From the NCBI GenBank assembly GCA_013151535.1, contig JAADIC010000361.1:1-17146 (forward strand): a DNA stretch of 17,146 nucleotides, written 5' to 3'. The stretch's first letter is position 1; every line of letters begins with the position of its first letter. The position numbers and the translations under genes were made by a program. A model generated the notes under the pieces. That model was not told the DNA's origin. It worked only from the letters and a program-made list of their open reading frames with translations, and ran no database searches. Positions 1-8,160 of this stretch are shown one piece after another. This DNA comes from Alphaproteobacteria bacterium (GTDB lineage Bacteria > Pseudomonadota > Alphaproteobacteria > Rhodobacterales > Rhodobacteraceae).

Positions 1-740
1 AACTGGCCCCGGTCGGCCCTGGTGTGGAACGATTGGCCGAGGAGGCAACCGCGCTGTTCCCCGAGGCGCGCATTGCCATTCTGTCATCCGACCTGGCCCA
101 GACGGCGCGCGCTATGAAGGCCCGGATTGAAGAAATCGCCAGTGGGGCGGCGGATTTGATTATCGGCACTCAGATGGTCGCCAAGGGGCACAATTTTCCG
201 CTGCTGACACTGGTGGGGGTGATTGATGCTGATCTGGGTCTTCAGGGCGGTGATCTGCGCGCTGCCGAGCGCACGTTTCAACTGATGCGCCAAGTGGCGG
301 GGCGGGCAGGAAGGGCCGACAAAAAGGGCATCGCTCTGCTCCAGACCCATCAGCCGGATCATCCGGTGATTAGGGCGATCATCTCGGGTGATGACGAGGG
401 GTTCTGGCAGGCCGAAGCGGCGCAAAGACAGGCGGCGGGCGTGCCGCCGTTCGGACGCATGGCGGGGATTGTTTTGTCCGGCCCGGATGTGGCGGCGGTG
501 TTTGATCTGGCGGGCGAAATGGCGCGGCGCGTTGGCCCGCTTGAGGCCGTGGGCGCGCAGGTTTATGGGCCCGCGCCCGCGCCGATTGCCCGGATACGCG
601 GGCGACATCGGGTGCGTTTGCTGGTGAAAGCCGCCAAGGGTGTGCCGTTGCAAGTGGCCTTGGCGCGCTGGGCCGGGCAGTTCAAACTGCGCGCCAATAT
701 GCGCCTGACAATCGATATTGATCCGCAGAGCTTTTATTGA
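1..740 (+). CDS. priA: Primosomal replication restart helicase PriA, C-terminal part (5' end outside window)
   Basis: PriA is the 3'-5' DNA helicase that reloads the replisome at stalled forks. Only the C-terminal part is present: the frame is open to the left edge (it reads LAPVGPG before the GTG at 24), so that GTG is an internal Val and not the start. Counting from that codon, the second helicase lobe is visible: GTQMVAKGHNF at residues 48-58, VIDADLGLQGGDLRAAERTFQL at about 66-87, and helicase motif VI QVAGRAGR at 90-97. The protein ends in DIDPQSFY, the usual PriA C-terminus. The Walker A, DEAH and zinc-cysteine regions would lie upstream of the window. The stop codon TGA (738-740) is already inside the left arm of the palindrome that follows. 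The family assignment is firm; nothing abnormal is visible in the portion present. Confidence 0.95.
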   Translation, partial: LAPVGPGVERLAEEATALFPEARIAILSSDLAQTARAMKARIEEIASGAADLIIGTQMVAKGHNFPLLTLVGVIDADLGLQGGDLRAAERTFQLMRQVAGRAGRADKKGIALLQTHQPDHPVIRAIISGDDEGFWQAEAAQRQAAGVPPFGRMAGIVLSGPDVAAVFDLAGEMARRVGPLEAVGAQVYGPAPAPIARIRGRHRVRLLVKAAKGVPLQVALARWAGQFKLRANMRLTIDIDPQSFY

Positions 741-789
741 AAATTTTTATCGAAAAATTTTCGGCTTAAGAATTTTCGGGAAAATTCTT
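739..789. repeat. Paired AT-rich palindromes, copy A
   Basis: Two perfect inverted repeats lie back to back. The first has arms GAAAATTTTT (739-748) and AAAAATTTTC (753-762) around ATCG. The second has arms AAGAATTTTC (768-777) and GAAAATTCTT (780-789) around GG. Five bases separate them. The element starts on the last two bases of the priA stop codon. A second copy with the same architecture lies at 12768-12819. It may act as a weak terminator, but the stems are almost pure A/T, so a dispersed intergenic repeat is the better description. Confidence 0.8.
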
Positions 790-878
790 CTTTTCAGAGC
801 ATCCCGATCATAATTCTGGTCAAGGCGGGACTGGCTGGGTAAAAGGCTGCGATACTGACCGATAAAGCGGCTTAACCC
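741..878. other. priA-hisC intergenic region
   Basis: This 138-base gap holds the paired palindromes (to 789) and then about 90 bases before hisC. I see no convincing -35/-10 pair, riboswitch or leader peptide. A promoter for hisC probably lies here because the gap is too long for simple coupling to priA, but it cannot be placed by eye. Confidence 0.4.
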
Positions 879-1967
879 ATGCCTAGTGACATTCAGCCAA
901 GGCCCGGAATTCTGGACATCGCGCCCTATGTGGGTGGAGCGTCGACGCTGGCGGGCGGCGGCAAGGTTTATAAACTCAGCTCGAACGAGAACCCGTTGGG
1001 GCCGTCGCCCAAGGCGGTTGCGGCCTATAGGGCGGCGGCGGAAACGCTTGCGCGCTATCCGTCCTCGGATCACGCGGATTTGCGCGCCGCCATTGGCAAG
1101 GTGCACGGGGTTGATCCGGCGCGCGTCATTTGCGGTGATGGCTCGGACGAGGTGATTTCGTGGCTCTGTTACGGTTATGCCGGGCCTGGAGATGAGGTGC
1201 TTTATACCGAGCACGGCTTTTCCATGTACAAGATTTGCGCGCTGGCGGCGGGGGCGACGCCAGTAGCTGCGCCGGAAATCGAGCGGCGCGTGGATGTCGG
1301 CAACCTGCTGTCGGCCTGCAATGATCGCACGCGGCTGGTGTTTATCGCCAACCCCGCGAACCCGACCGGCACCTTGTTGCGCCATGACGAGCTGACGGCG
1401 ATTGCCAAGGGCCTGCCGCCGCGTGCCATGCTGGTGATCGACGGAGCCTATGCGGAATTTGCCGAGGATTACGACGCGGGCCTTGCGCTGGTCGAGGCGC
1501 GGGAAAATGTGGTGATGACGCGTACATTTTCCAAGATTTACGGGCTGGGTGGTTTGCGGGTCGGCTGGGGTTATGGGCCTGCCGAAATCATCGGGGTGTT
1601 GAACCGTCTGCGCGGGCCGTTCAATGTGTCATCTGCTGGTCTTGCGACCGCTAAGGCGGCGGTGCTGGATGTGGCTTACACCGCGCATTGCAAGGCCGAA
1701 AACGCCAAATGGCGGGGCTGGTTGCGCGATGAATTGGCGGAGATTGGTATTGCCTCGGACGAAGCACACGGGAATTTTGTGCTGGCGCGGTTTGGCTCGG
1801 TTGAACAGGCGCAGGGTGCGGATGCGCATTTACGCAAGGCGGGGATTATCGTGCGGCAGGTTAAGGGCTACGGTCTGCCGGAGTGTTTGCGCATTACCGT
1901 GGGTGACGAACAAAGCTGCCCTTTGCTGATTGGCGCATTGACGGAATTTATGAAAGGGCGGGGCTGA
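879..1967 (+). CDS. hisC: Histidinol-phosphate aminotransferase (possibly also aromatic aminotransferase)
   Basis: This is a PLP-dependent fold-type I aminotransferase of 362 residues, the usual HisC length. It converts imidazole-acetol phosphate and glutamate to histidinol phosphate in histidine synthesis; alphaproteobacterial HisC enzymes can also transaminate aromatic oxo-acids. Visible features are LSSNENPLGPSP near residues 33-44, the NPANPTG motif at 158-164, the PLP-pyridine Asp in VIDGAYAEF (D188), and the Schiff-base Lys in TFSKIYGLGGLRVGW (K219). The substrate-binding Arg is in LRITVG near the C-terminus. The start ATG at 879 gives the normal N-terminus; the Shine-Dalgarno is weak. 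Its stop overlaps the tyrC start by one base (TGATG), so the two are translationally coupled. The tyrC partner fits a role in tyrosine/phenylalanine as well as histidine synthesis; that dual role is inference. Confidence 0.93.
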   Translation: MPSDIQPRPGILDIAPYVGGASTLAGGGKVYKLSSNENPLGPSPKAVAAYRAAAETLARYPSSDHADLRAAIGKVHGVDPARVICGDGSDEVISWLCYGYAGPGDEVLYTEHGFSMYKICALAAGATPVAAPEIERRVDVGNLLSACNDRTRLVFIANPANPTGTLLRHDELTAIAKGLPPRAMLVIDGAYAEFAEDYDAGLALVEARENVVMTRTFSKIYGLGGLRVGWGYGPAEIIGVLNRLRGPFNVSSAGLATAKAAVLDVAYTAHCKAENAKWRGWLRDELAEIGIASDEAHGNFVLARFGSVEQAQGADAHLRKAGIIVRQVKGYGLPECLRITVGDEQSCPLLIGALTEFMKGRG

Positions 1968-2884
1968 TGGCCGTGATCTATGAAAAAGTCGCCCTTTTGG
2001 GGCTGGGTCTGATTGCCTCTTCCATGGCGCTTGCGATGCGCCAACACGGGTTGGCGACCCAGATCGTGGGCCATGCGCGCACCAGCGAAACCCGCGCGGT
2101 CGCGCTGGAAATCGGGCTGGTTGATGCGGTGTTCGAGACGGCGGTCGAGGCGGTAAAAGACGCTGATCTGGTGGTGTTCTGTGTGCCAATTGGGGTGATG
2201 GCGGCGGTTGCGGCTGAAATCGCGCCACATCTGAAAGCGGGGGCGACGATCAGTGATGTTGGCTCTGTCAAAGGCGCGGTCATCAAGGCGATTGCGCCGC
2301 ATCTACCTGAAAACGTGCATTTTATTCCGGCGCATCCGCTGGCGGGCACCGAACATTCCGGCCCGCGTTCGGGTTTCGCCACGCTGTTTGAAAACCGCTG
2401 GTGCCTGCTAACGCCGGATGAGAACACCGATCCGCAGGCGCTGAAAAACCTGCGCGCCCTGTGGCAGGGCATGGGCGCAAATGTCGATCAGATGGACCCC
2501 GATCACCATGATCTGGTGCTGGCCGTCACCAGCCACACGCCGCACCTGATTGCCTACACCATGGTCGGGGTGGCCGATGATCTGAAACGGGTGACGGAAA
2601 GCGAGGTTATTAACTATTCCGCCGCCGGTTTTCGCGATTTCACCCGCATTGCCGCGTCAGATCCGACCATGTGGCGCGATGTGTTTTTGAACAATAAAGA
2701 CGCGACGCTGGAAATTCTGGGCCGCTTCACCGAGGAATTATTCGCCCTGCAACGGGCCATACGACGCGGTGATGGTGACGAACTTTTTAACTATTTCACG
2801 CATACAAGGGCGATCAGGCGTGGTATCATTGAAGCCGGGCAAGATACCGACGCGCCTGATTTCGGGCGCGGCGTTAAGGAATAA
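1967..2884 (+). CDS. tyrC: Prephenate/arogenate dehydrogenase, TyrC type
   Basis: This is a 305-residue NAD(P)-dependent dehydrogenase of the TyrA/TyrC family, which oxidatively decarboxylates prephenate or arogenate in tyrosine synthesis. A Rossmann motif GLGLIASS lies at residues 12-19. The third position is Ala, as in GxGxxA nucleotide folds, which may favour NADP; that is inference. The family signature HPLAGTEHSGP lies at 123-133 and contains the catalytic region. SHTPHLIAY near 189-197 and FRDFTRIA near 222-229 are typical of the helical dimerisation domain. No chorismate mutase or ACT domain is fused. The start codon overlaps the hisC stop, indicating one operon. Choosing between prephenate and arogenate as substrate would need biochemistry; the neighbouring aminotransferase is compatible with the arogenate route. 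Confidence 0.93.
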   Translation: MAVIYEKVALLGLGLIASSMALAMRQHGLATQIVGHARTSETRAVALEIGLVDAVFETAVEAVKDADLVVFCVPIGVMAAVAAEIAPHLKAGATISDVGSVKGAVIKAIAPHLPENVHFIPAHPLAGTEHSGPRSGFATLFENRWCLLTPDENTDPQALKNLRALWQGMGANVDQMDPDHHDLVLAVTSHTPHLIAYTMVGVADDLKRVTESEVINYSAAGFRDFTRIAASDPTMWRDVFLNNKDATLEILGRFTEELFALQRAIRRGDGDELFNYFTHTRAIRRGIIEAGQDTDAPDFGRGVKE

Positions 2885-2902
2885 ATAACGAACGGGCGGT
2901 TT

Positions 2903-3838
2903 ATGCGGGTTGTTTTCAGCCTCGGGATTGTGGCGGCGATTACGGTTTGGGGCGTGATGCTGGCGGCTGCTCCGCTGACGTCGCCGCGCCCTAAACCGCG
3001 CGAATTGCGCGAGCAGGAGGCGCAGGAGCGCCCGAAACCCAAGGTCAGTTACCGCGCCACGATCCGCCCGAAACCGCGTGTCATTGTTGGCTATGTCGCG
3101 CCTTTGAAACCGGTGGATGTGACGCCTGAAATAGCTGGCAATGTTGGGTATGCCCTTGCCAGCACGCGGCCGGTTTACCGCTCGCCGCGCCCGCTTATGC
3201 GCCCGGCCAGCCTTGGCCGCGGCTTCACCCGCAAGACTTTTGCGCCTCGCGAAACCACGGTCAAGGAAAAGCCGCACCGAACCGCCTCGACCAAGCCCAC
3301 GGCGATTTCCGGTGTTGGCGTGCTGTGTGGGGATGCGCGTATTCAGGGCGAGCGGATGGCCCCGGTTGCCGGCACCTTGCCGGGCTGTGGTATTGCCGAT
3401 CCGGTGCGGGTCTATTCGCTTGACGGGGTGGCGTTAAGCCAGAAATCGGTGATGGATTGCACCACCGCCAAGGCGTTGCGCGGCTGGGTCACGGGGGCGG
3501 TCAAGCCGCAGATGAAGCGGCGCTATGGCAAGGTCAAATCCCTGACCGTGCTGTCGCAATATTCCTGCCGCACCCGCAATAGCAAGCCGGGGGCCAAGAT
3601 CAGCGAACACGGTAAGGGCCGCGCCATTGATATCGGCGCGTTCACCTTTGCCGATGGCACCAAGCTGACGGTCAAGGATGGCTGGAAAAGTTACGGCAGC
3701 AAGAAAATCCTGCGCCGTTTGCAAGAAGCCGCTTGCGGGCCGTTTGGCACGGTTTTGGGGCCGGACGCGGATAAATTTCACCGCGATCATTTCCACATGG
3801 ACACGGCGCGCTATCGCGGCGGGGCCTATTGCCGGTAG
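2903..3838 (+). CDS. Extensin-like C-terminal domain protein, putative exported LAS-type metallopeptidase
   Basis: This is a 311-residue protein. Residues about 3-23 form one hydrophobic segment, a signal anchor or signal peptide. A Pro/Arg/Lys-rich low-complexity linker follows to about 130, suiting a periplasmic domain held away from the membrane. The C-terminal half (about 140-311) matches the bacterial extensin-like family (PF06904). It carries the zinc-ligand pattern of LAS peptidases: SEHGKGRAIDI with H236 and D243, and HRDHFHMD with H296 and H298. Six or more Cys (for example C142, C162, C186, C222, C278, C310) could form disulfides. LAS enzymes cleave peptidoglycan peptides, so cell-wall trimming is a reasonable inference, not shown here. 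It starts 18 bases after tyrC and may be cotranscribed with it. It converges with ccoS, leaving only 16 bases between them. Confidence 0.85.
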   Translation: MRVVFSLGIVAAITVWGVMLAAAPLTSPRPKPRELREQEAQERPKPKVSYRATIRPKPRVIVGYVAPLKPVDVTPEIAGNVGYALASTRPVYRSPRPLMRPASLGRGFTRKTFAPRETTVKEKPHRTASTKPTAISGVGVLCGDARIQGERMAPVAGTLPGCGIADPVRVYSLDGVALSQKSVMDCTTAKALRGWVTGAVKPQMKRRYGKVKSLTVLSQYSCRTRNSKPGAKISEHGKGRAIDIGAFTFADGTKLTVKDGWKSYGSKKILRRLQEAACGPFGTVLGPDADKFHRDHFHMDTARYRGGAYCR

Positions 3839-3854
3839 CGCAGGCCATGCGGTT

Positions 3855-4013
3855 CTATTCTTTTGGTTTGTCGTCGTAATCCGGGCTGAGTATCCGGTTC
3901 GCGTCACCATCCGGATCGTCAAACTGCCCCTTGCGCAGCATCCAGAAAAATCCGGCCAGCCCAAGGCCGCCCAGAAATAACGAGATCGGAATAAGCGCGA
4001 TCAGAACGTCCAT
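3855..4013 (-). CDS. ccoS: cbb3 oxidase assembly protein CcoS (small ORF)
   Basis: CcoS is a small inner-membrane protein needed to insert cofactors into cbb3 oxidase. This one is 52 residues, the normal size. It starts MDVLIALIPISLFLGGLGLA, one transmembrane helix, followed by FFWMLRKGQFDDPDGDANRIL; the W-x5-GQFDD(P/L)xG block is the family signature. A short acidic/charged tail ends at KPKE. Its ATG overlaps the ccoI stop by one base (TGATG), so it is the last, translationally coupled gene of ccoGHIS. No strong terminator is visible in the 16-base gap to the convergent extensin-like gene. Confidence 0.93.
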   Translation of the reverse strand: MDVLIALIPISLFLGGLGLAGFFWMLRKGQFDDPDGDANRILSPDYDDKPKE

Positions 4014-6163
4014 CAGCGCACCCGCCAGGAGTTGAGCGTCACCGTGATTGACGAGGTCGACATCGCCAGCGCCGCCATCAGCGGGGTGGCGAATCCCAAC
4101 AGGGCAAAGGGCACGGCGATCAGGTTGTAAATCGCCGAGAGCGCGAAGTTTTCCTTGATCCGCGCGCGGGCCGAGCGGGCGGTTTTGATGCAGTCGCTCA
4201 GCACCGAAAAGTCCGATCCCAGCACCACAATATCAGATGCGGTGCGTGCCGCATCAATGGCCGAGGCAGGCGAGATCGATACATGCGCCGCCGTCAGCGC
4301 GGCGGTGTCGTTGAGGCCGTCGCCGACCATCAGAACCTGTTTGCCATCCGCCGTCAGCCCTTCGATGATGTCGAGTTTCTGTTGCGGCGTCACATTGGCG
4401 GCGACATTGTCGATGCCAAGCCTTTTGGCGATTGCCTGGGCCGCCGGGGCGCTGTCACCGGTGATAAGGTGGATGCCAAAGCCAAGTTTCTGTAACGCCG
4501 GGATCAGTTCGGCAATTCCGGGGCGGACGGTGTCTTTGAACATGAACGACACCGGGTTTTGCCCGTCGCGCAGCAGATGGGTGGCGGTTTGAGTGGCTTC
4601 GTCTGCCCCCACCCAACTGGCGCGGCCCAGCCGGACAAGTGCGCCGTTCAGCCGCGCTTCGATCCCGTGGCCGGGGATTTCCCTGACATCTGTCAGCCCG
4701 CTGAGCGCCGTAATATCCAGCGCCGTCAATGCGTTGGCCAGGGGATGAGAGGAATGGGCTGCCAGTCCCACCGCCAGCGCCAGATCATCCGGCGGGTAAA
4801 TCCCGGGCGCCTCCAGCACCGGTGTGCCCAGTGTCAGGGTGCCGGTTTTATCGAAAACAACCGTGTCGATCTCGGCCAGCCGCTCAAGTGCTGTGGCGCT
4901 TTTCAGCAGGATGCCACGGCGAAACAGCCGCCCAGACGCGGCGGTGGTGACGGCGGGAACCGCAAGGCCAAGGGCGCAGGGGCAGGTGATAATCAGCACC
5001 GCGATGGCGATGTTCAGCGACAGGCGGATATCGCCGGACAGGATCATCCAGCCGACAAAAGCAAGCGCCGCCAACAGATGCACGCCGGGTGCATAAACCG
5101 CCGCTGCCCGATCCGCCAGCGAGGTATAGCGGTTGCGCGAAGTTTCGGCTAGGGCCACCAGTTCGGCCATTTTCTGCAAGCTGCTGTCTTTGGCGGTTGC
5201 CGTCACTTTGAGGCTTAACGGGCCGGTCAGGTTGATCTCACCGGCATTGACCGCGCATTTTGGCCCGACATAGGCGGGCAGGCTTTCGCCGGTCAGAAAG
5301 GCCCGGTCAACCTCGCTTTCGCCGGTCAGGATCACACCGTCAACCGGCATCCGCGCCCCGGGTTTGATGGCGATAACATCGCCGATGGCCAGCTCGGCCA
5401 CAGGTGTCAGAACTTCGGCACCGTTTACAACCTTCAAGGCGCGCGGCACTTCCAGCGCCGCCAGTTCCTGCGCCGCCGAGCGGGCCGAGGCGCGGGTGCG
5501 GTGATCCAGATAACGCCCCGCCAACAGAAAAAATGTCAGCGACAGGGCCGCGTCGAAATAGGCATGTTCGCCACTTTGAGAGGTTTCATAAAGCGACATG
5601 GCCGCCGCCAATATGATCGCCAGCGAGATCGGCACATCCATGTTCAGCCGGCGCACTTTAAGGGCGGACAGCGCGCTTTTGAAAAACGGTTGCGCCGCAT
5701 AGGTGATGGCGGGCAGGGCGATGAAGGCCGACACCCAATGCATCAGATCGCGGGTTGCGGCCTCGGCCCCGGCCCAGACGGAGACCGATAAAAGCATGAC
5801 GTTCATCATGGCAAAACCGGCCACGGCCAGACGCTTTATCAAGGCTTTGCCCTCGGCGTCGGACTTCGTATCGGCCAGCAGGGATGGTTCAAGCTCGTGG
5901 GCTTCATAGCCGATAGCGGCAAGGGTGGCGACCAGATGATCGGCTGAAATTTCCGGCGCGGCCTCGATCGTTACCCGCTTGAGCGACAGGTTTACCCGGG
6001 CGGTTTCAACCCCGTTCTCTTTGGCCAAGCCCCGTTCGACTGCGGATATACATCCGGCGCAGCGGATGGTGGGCAGGGACAGGATGATCGGTGCGCAAGG
6101 GGCCCCGGTGAGCGGCTTTTCGGTATCAGAACCGACGGTTTGATCCAGCGCACCCATGCTCAT
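4013..6163 (-). CDS. ccoI: Copper-translocating P-type ATPase CcoI/FixI for cbb3 oxidase
   Basis: CcoI is a P1B-type ATPase that exports Cu(I) across the inner membrane for the CuB site of cbb3 oxidase. It has 716 residues from the ATG at 6163. An HMA domain with RCAGC (C35, C38) is followed by transmembrane helices, and the actuator loop contains TGES (291-294). The ion-binding motif CPC lies at 394-396, the phosphorylated Asp in DKTGTLT at D438, the nucleotide-site HP at 473-474, TGD at 568-570 and the hinge GDGLND at 615-620. All catalytic motifs are intact. The start is uncertain: ATGs exist at 6181 (17 bases inside ccoH), 6163 (one base after the ccoH stop) and 6157. I prefer 6163 for its junction, although the AAGAAG ribosome site is weak. 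It is third in ccoGHIS and overlaps ccoS. Confidence 0.95.
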   Translation of the reverse strand: MSMGALDQTVGSDTEKPLTGAPCAPIILSLPTIRCAGCISAVERGLAKENGVETARVNLSLKRVTIEAAPEISADHLVATLAAIGYEAHELEPSLLADTKSDAEGKALIKRLAVAGFAMMNVMLLSVSVWAGAEAATRDLMHWVSAFIALPAITYAAQPFFKSALSALKVRRLNMDVPISLAIILAAAMSLYETSQSGEHAYFDAALSLTFFLLAGRYLDHRTRASARSAAQELAALEVPRALKVVNGAEVLTPVAELAIGDVIAIKPGARMPVDGVILTGESEVDRAFLTGESLPAYVGPKCAVNAGEINLTGPLSLKVTATAKDSSLQKMAELVALAETSRNRYTSLADRAAAVYAPGVHLLAALAFVGWMILSGDIRLSLNIAIAVLIITCPCALGLAVPAVTTAASGRLFRRGILLKSATALERLAEIDTVVFDKTGTLTLGTPVLEAPGIYPPDDLALAVGLAAHSSHPLANALTALDITALSGLTDVREIPGHGIEARLNGALVRLGRASWVGADEATQTATHLLRDGQNPVSFMFKDTVRPGIAELIPALQKLGFGIHLITGDSAPAAQAIAKRLGIDNVAANVTPQQKLDIIEGLTADGKQVLMVGDGLNDTAALTAAHVSISPASAIDAARTASDIVVLGSDFSVLSDCIKTARSARARIKENFALSAIYNLIAVPFALLGFATPLMAALAMSTSSITVTLNSWRVR

Positions 6164-6164
6164 G

Positions 6165-6641
6165 TCACTTCTTGTATACATTCACCGAATGGCGCTGGCG
6201 AAACAACACACCAGCGACGGATTTAGCCTTGAGCCGGATTTCCCATTTACCGCCATCCAGCGGAATGTCGATGCTATAGGGGCTTTGGCTTTGGGCAAAA
6301 TCAAGCAACACATCGGAATTGGCATGGGTGGCGCGACCAACCGTTACAATCAGCTCACCAACATCGGCGGGCTTGCCGTCAGGGCCGGTTAGTTCCAGCA
6401 GCAGCGTCCCGTCTTCATAGGTCGCCTCCATGGTCCAGCCGAGTGACAATTGTGCCGCCTTTTCCTTGTTGAACACCTGACTGGCCACATAGGTGTTTTT
6501 GATCTCGAGGCCGGGGAAGGTGCTAATGGCAAAATATGCGCCGGTGGCATTCACCCCGATAATCAAGGCATAAAATACCAGAATAATGGCCAGAAACTTA
6601 CGCCCGGTCAGGGTTCCGCTGGTCTCTTGTGTGTCGGTCAT
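6165..6641 (-). CDS. ccoH: cbb3 oxidase assembly protein CcoH/FixH
   Basis: This is a 158-residue single-pass membrane protein of the FixH family (PF05751). Residues about 13-34 (KFLAIILVFYALIIGVNATGAYF) form the membrane anchor, and the remaining about 120 residues form a periplasmic beta-rich domain (AQLSLGWTMEATYEDGTLLLELTGPDG onward). CcoH contacts the CcoN/CcoP subunits and is needed for stable assembly; that role comes from the family. It begins one base after the ccoG stop and ends just before ccoI, so translation is probably coupled throughout. No abnormal residues are evident. Confidence 0.9.
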   Translation of the reverse strand: MTDTQETSGTLTGRKFLAIILVFYALIIGVNATGAYFAISTFPGLEIKNTYVASQVFNKEKAAQLSLGWTMEATYEDGTLLLELTGPDGKPADVGELIVTVGRATHANSDVLLDFAQSQSPYSIDIPLDGGKWEIRLKAKSVAGVLFRQRHSVNVYKK

Positions 6642-6642
6642 T

Positions 6643-8075
6643 TTACTTCCCTTTGCCGTTGAAAACAGAATCGCTGTAGGCGTGTTCGTTGGTTACCCAA
6701 TCTTCTACCCAGATATGGATGTCCTTCAATCCGCCATTGGCCGCAGCCGAGCCAGCCGGAGCGGTTATAAAGACCCTGAAGCTGCCAGTCGAGTCAGCCG
6801 GCACCGTGACCGTGTTCGATCCTGTGCCCTGGAAAGAAAGTTTCAGGTCGTTTTCGGAGCGCACCTGAACATCATAAATATGTTCGACGTTCTGCTTGTT
6901 GAGAATACGGATATCATAGGTGTTGCGCACCGAGCCGTCCGACAGGATCACATAGACCGGATTGCGCACCGGCGAGACGTTGATCTCGGTTTTGGCGCGG
7001 GTGAACAGGGCCACCACCAAAATTGCACCGACCAGCGCCCACAGGACGGTATAGATGATCGTGCGCGGTCGGATGACATGTTTCCACGACGGTTTCCTAG
7101 GCCTGCCGGCGCGTTCGTTCTCTTCATCGGTCACGGCCATATAATCGATCAGCCCGCGTGGTTTGCCGATTTTGGTCATGACATCGTCGCAGGCGTCAAT
7201 GCATAACGCGCAGGTGATACATTCCAACTGCTGGCCGTCGCGAATGTCGATGCCGACGGGGCAGACATTGACGCAGGCCATGCAGTCGATGCAATCGCCC
7301 AACTGATCGGCCTCGGCGGATTTGCGGTGTTTGCCGCGCGGCTCTCCGCGCCAGTCGCGATAGCCGATGGTCAGGGTGTCCTCGTCCATCATCGCGGCCT
7401 GAATGCGCGGCCAGGGGCACATATAGGTGCATATCTGCTCGCGCGCGAAACCGCCGAACAGGAAGGTTGTTCCGGTCAAAATTGCGACCGCACCATAGGC
7501 GACAAAAGCCGCCTGACCGGTGAACAGATCGACAAGCAGGGTGGGTGCATCGGCAAAATAGAACACCCAGGCCCCGCCGGTGGCCATGGCAATCGCCAGC
7601 CAGATACCCCATTTGGTGAGGCTCAGGCGCCATTTTCGGAAATTCCATTTGGATTTGTGCAGGCGCAAGCGGGCGTTTCGATCACCTTCGACCCAGCGCT
7701 CGACAAGGATGAAAAGATCGGTCCAGACGGTTTGTGGGCAGGCATAGCCACACCAGACCCGGCCAAGGGCCGAGGTGAACAGAAACAGGCCAAGCCCGGC
7801 CATGATTAAAAGGCCGGCGACGAAATAAAACTCGTAAGGCCAGATTTCGATCCAGAACATATAGAACCGGCGGTGCGCGAGGTCGATCACAGCACCGCCT
7901 GATCCGGCAAGTTCGGGCCACGATCCCAGCGCAGCCACGGTGTCAGGTAGTAGACGCCCAGCGTGAAAATCATCAAAGCCCATTTCAGGCGGCGGAAAAT
8001 GCCCGAGACCCGTCTCGGAAAGATCGGATCGCGTGCTGCATAGAGTTTGGGGGCTTTGTCTGGTGAGCTGTTCAT
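6643..8075 (-). pseudogene. ccoG: ccoG/rdxB, cbb3 oxidase maturation iron-sulfur protein, frameshifted near the N-terminus
   Basis: CcoG is a membrane polyferredoxin that reduces copper for cbb3 maturation. The frame from ATG 8075 reads 62 residues (LYAARDPIFPRRVSG, then YYLTPWLRWDRGPNLPDQAVL) and hits TGA at 7889-7887. The conserved protein continues in another frame (IDLAHRRFYMFWIEIWPYEFY) to the TAA at 6645-6643. Removing two bases near 7887-7892 restores a 476-residue CcoG. Both halves look normal. In corrected numbering they contain CGYACPQT (C108, C112), CTYMCPWPRIQ, two 4Fe-4S motifs CxxCxxCxxxCP (C261, C264, C267, C271) and CxxCxxCxxxC (C285, C288, C291, C295), and a C-terminal FixG Ig-like domain. 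An AAAGGCG ribosome site precedes ATG 8075. The break may be a sequencing error or a real mutation. Initiation at a downstream codon would lose the first membrane helix. Confidence 0.88.
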
Positions 8076-8103
8076 CTCACACGCCTTTCTAAATCCTGTT
8101 CAC

Positions 8104-8152
8104 GGAGCATTTTATTTCACACCTAAAGCGGGGGTTTCTTGACATAAATCAA
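8104..8152 (-). promoter_or_regulatory. FNR-type promoter of ccoGHIS
   Basis: Read on the minus strand, TTGATTTATGTCAA (8152-8139) matches the FNR/FixK consensus TTGAT-N4-ATCAA with one mismatch (GTCAA). A -10-like TAAAAT (8114-8109) follows at the distance expected of a class II site, placing a start near 8103 and a leader of about 28 bases before the ccoG ATG at 8075. The assembly operon therefore appears to have its own oxygen-responsive promoter. The box is directly visible; the start site is inferred. Confidence 0.75.
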
Positions 8153-8160
8153 GCATAAAA

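Noticed and set aside
4559..5152. 197-codon plus-strand frame opposite ccoI
   Set aside because: It is antisense to intact P-type ATPase motifs and is Gln/Arg/Gly-rich without homology.
7880..7900. Programmed ribosomal frameshift in ccoG
   Set aside because: There is no X-XXY-YYZ slippery heptamer or obvious downstream pseudoknot, and CcoG is not known to use recoding. An indel is simpler.
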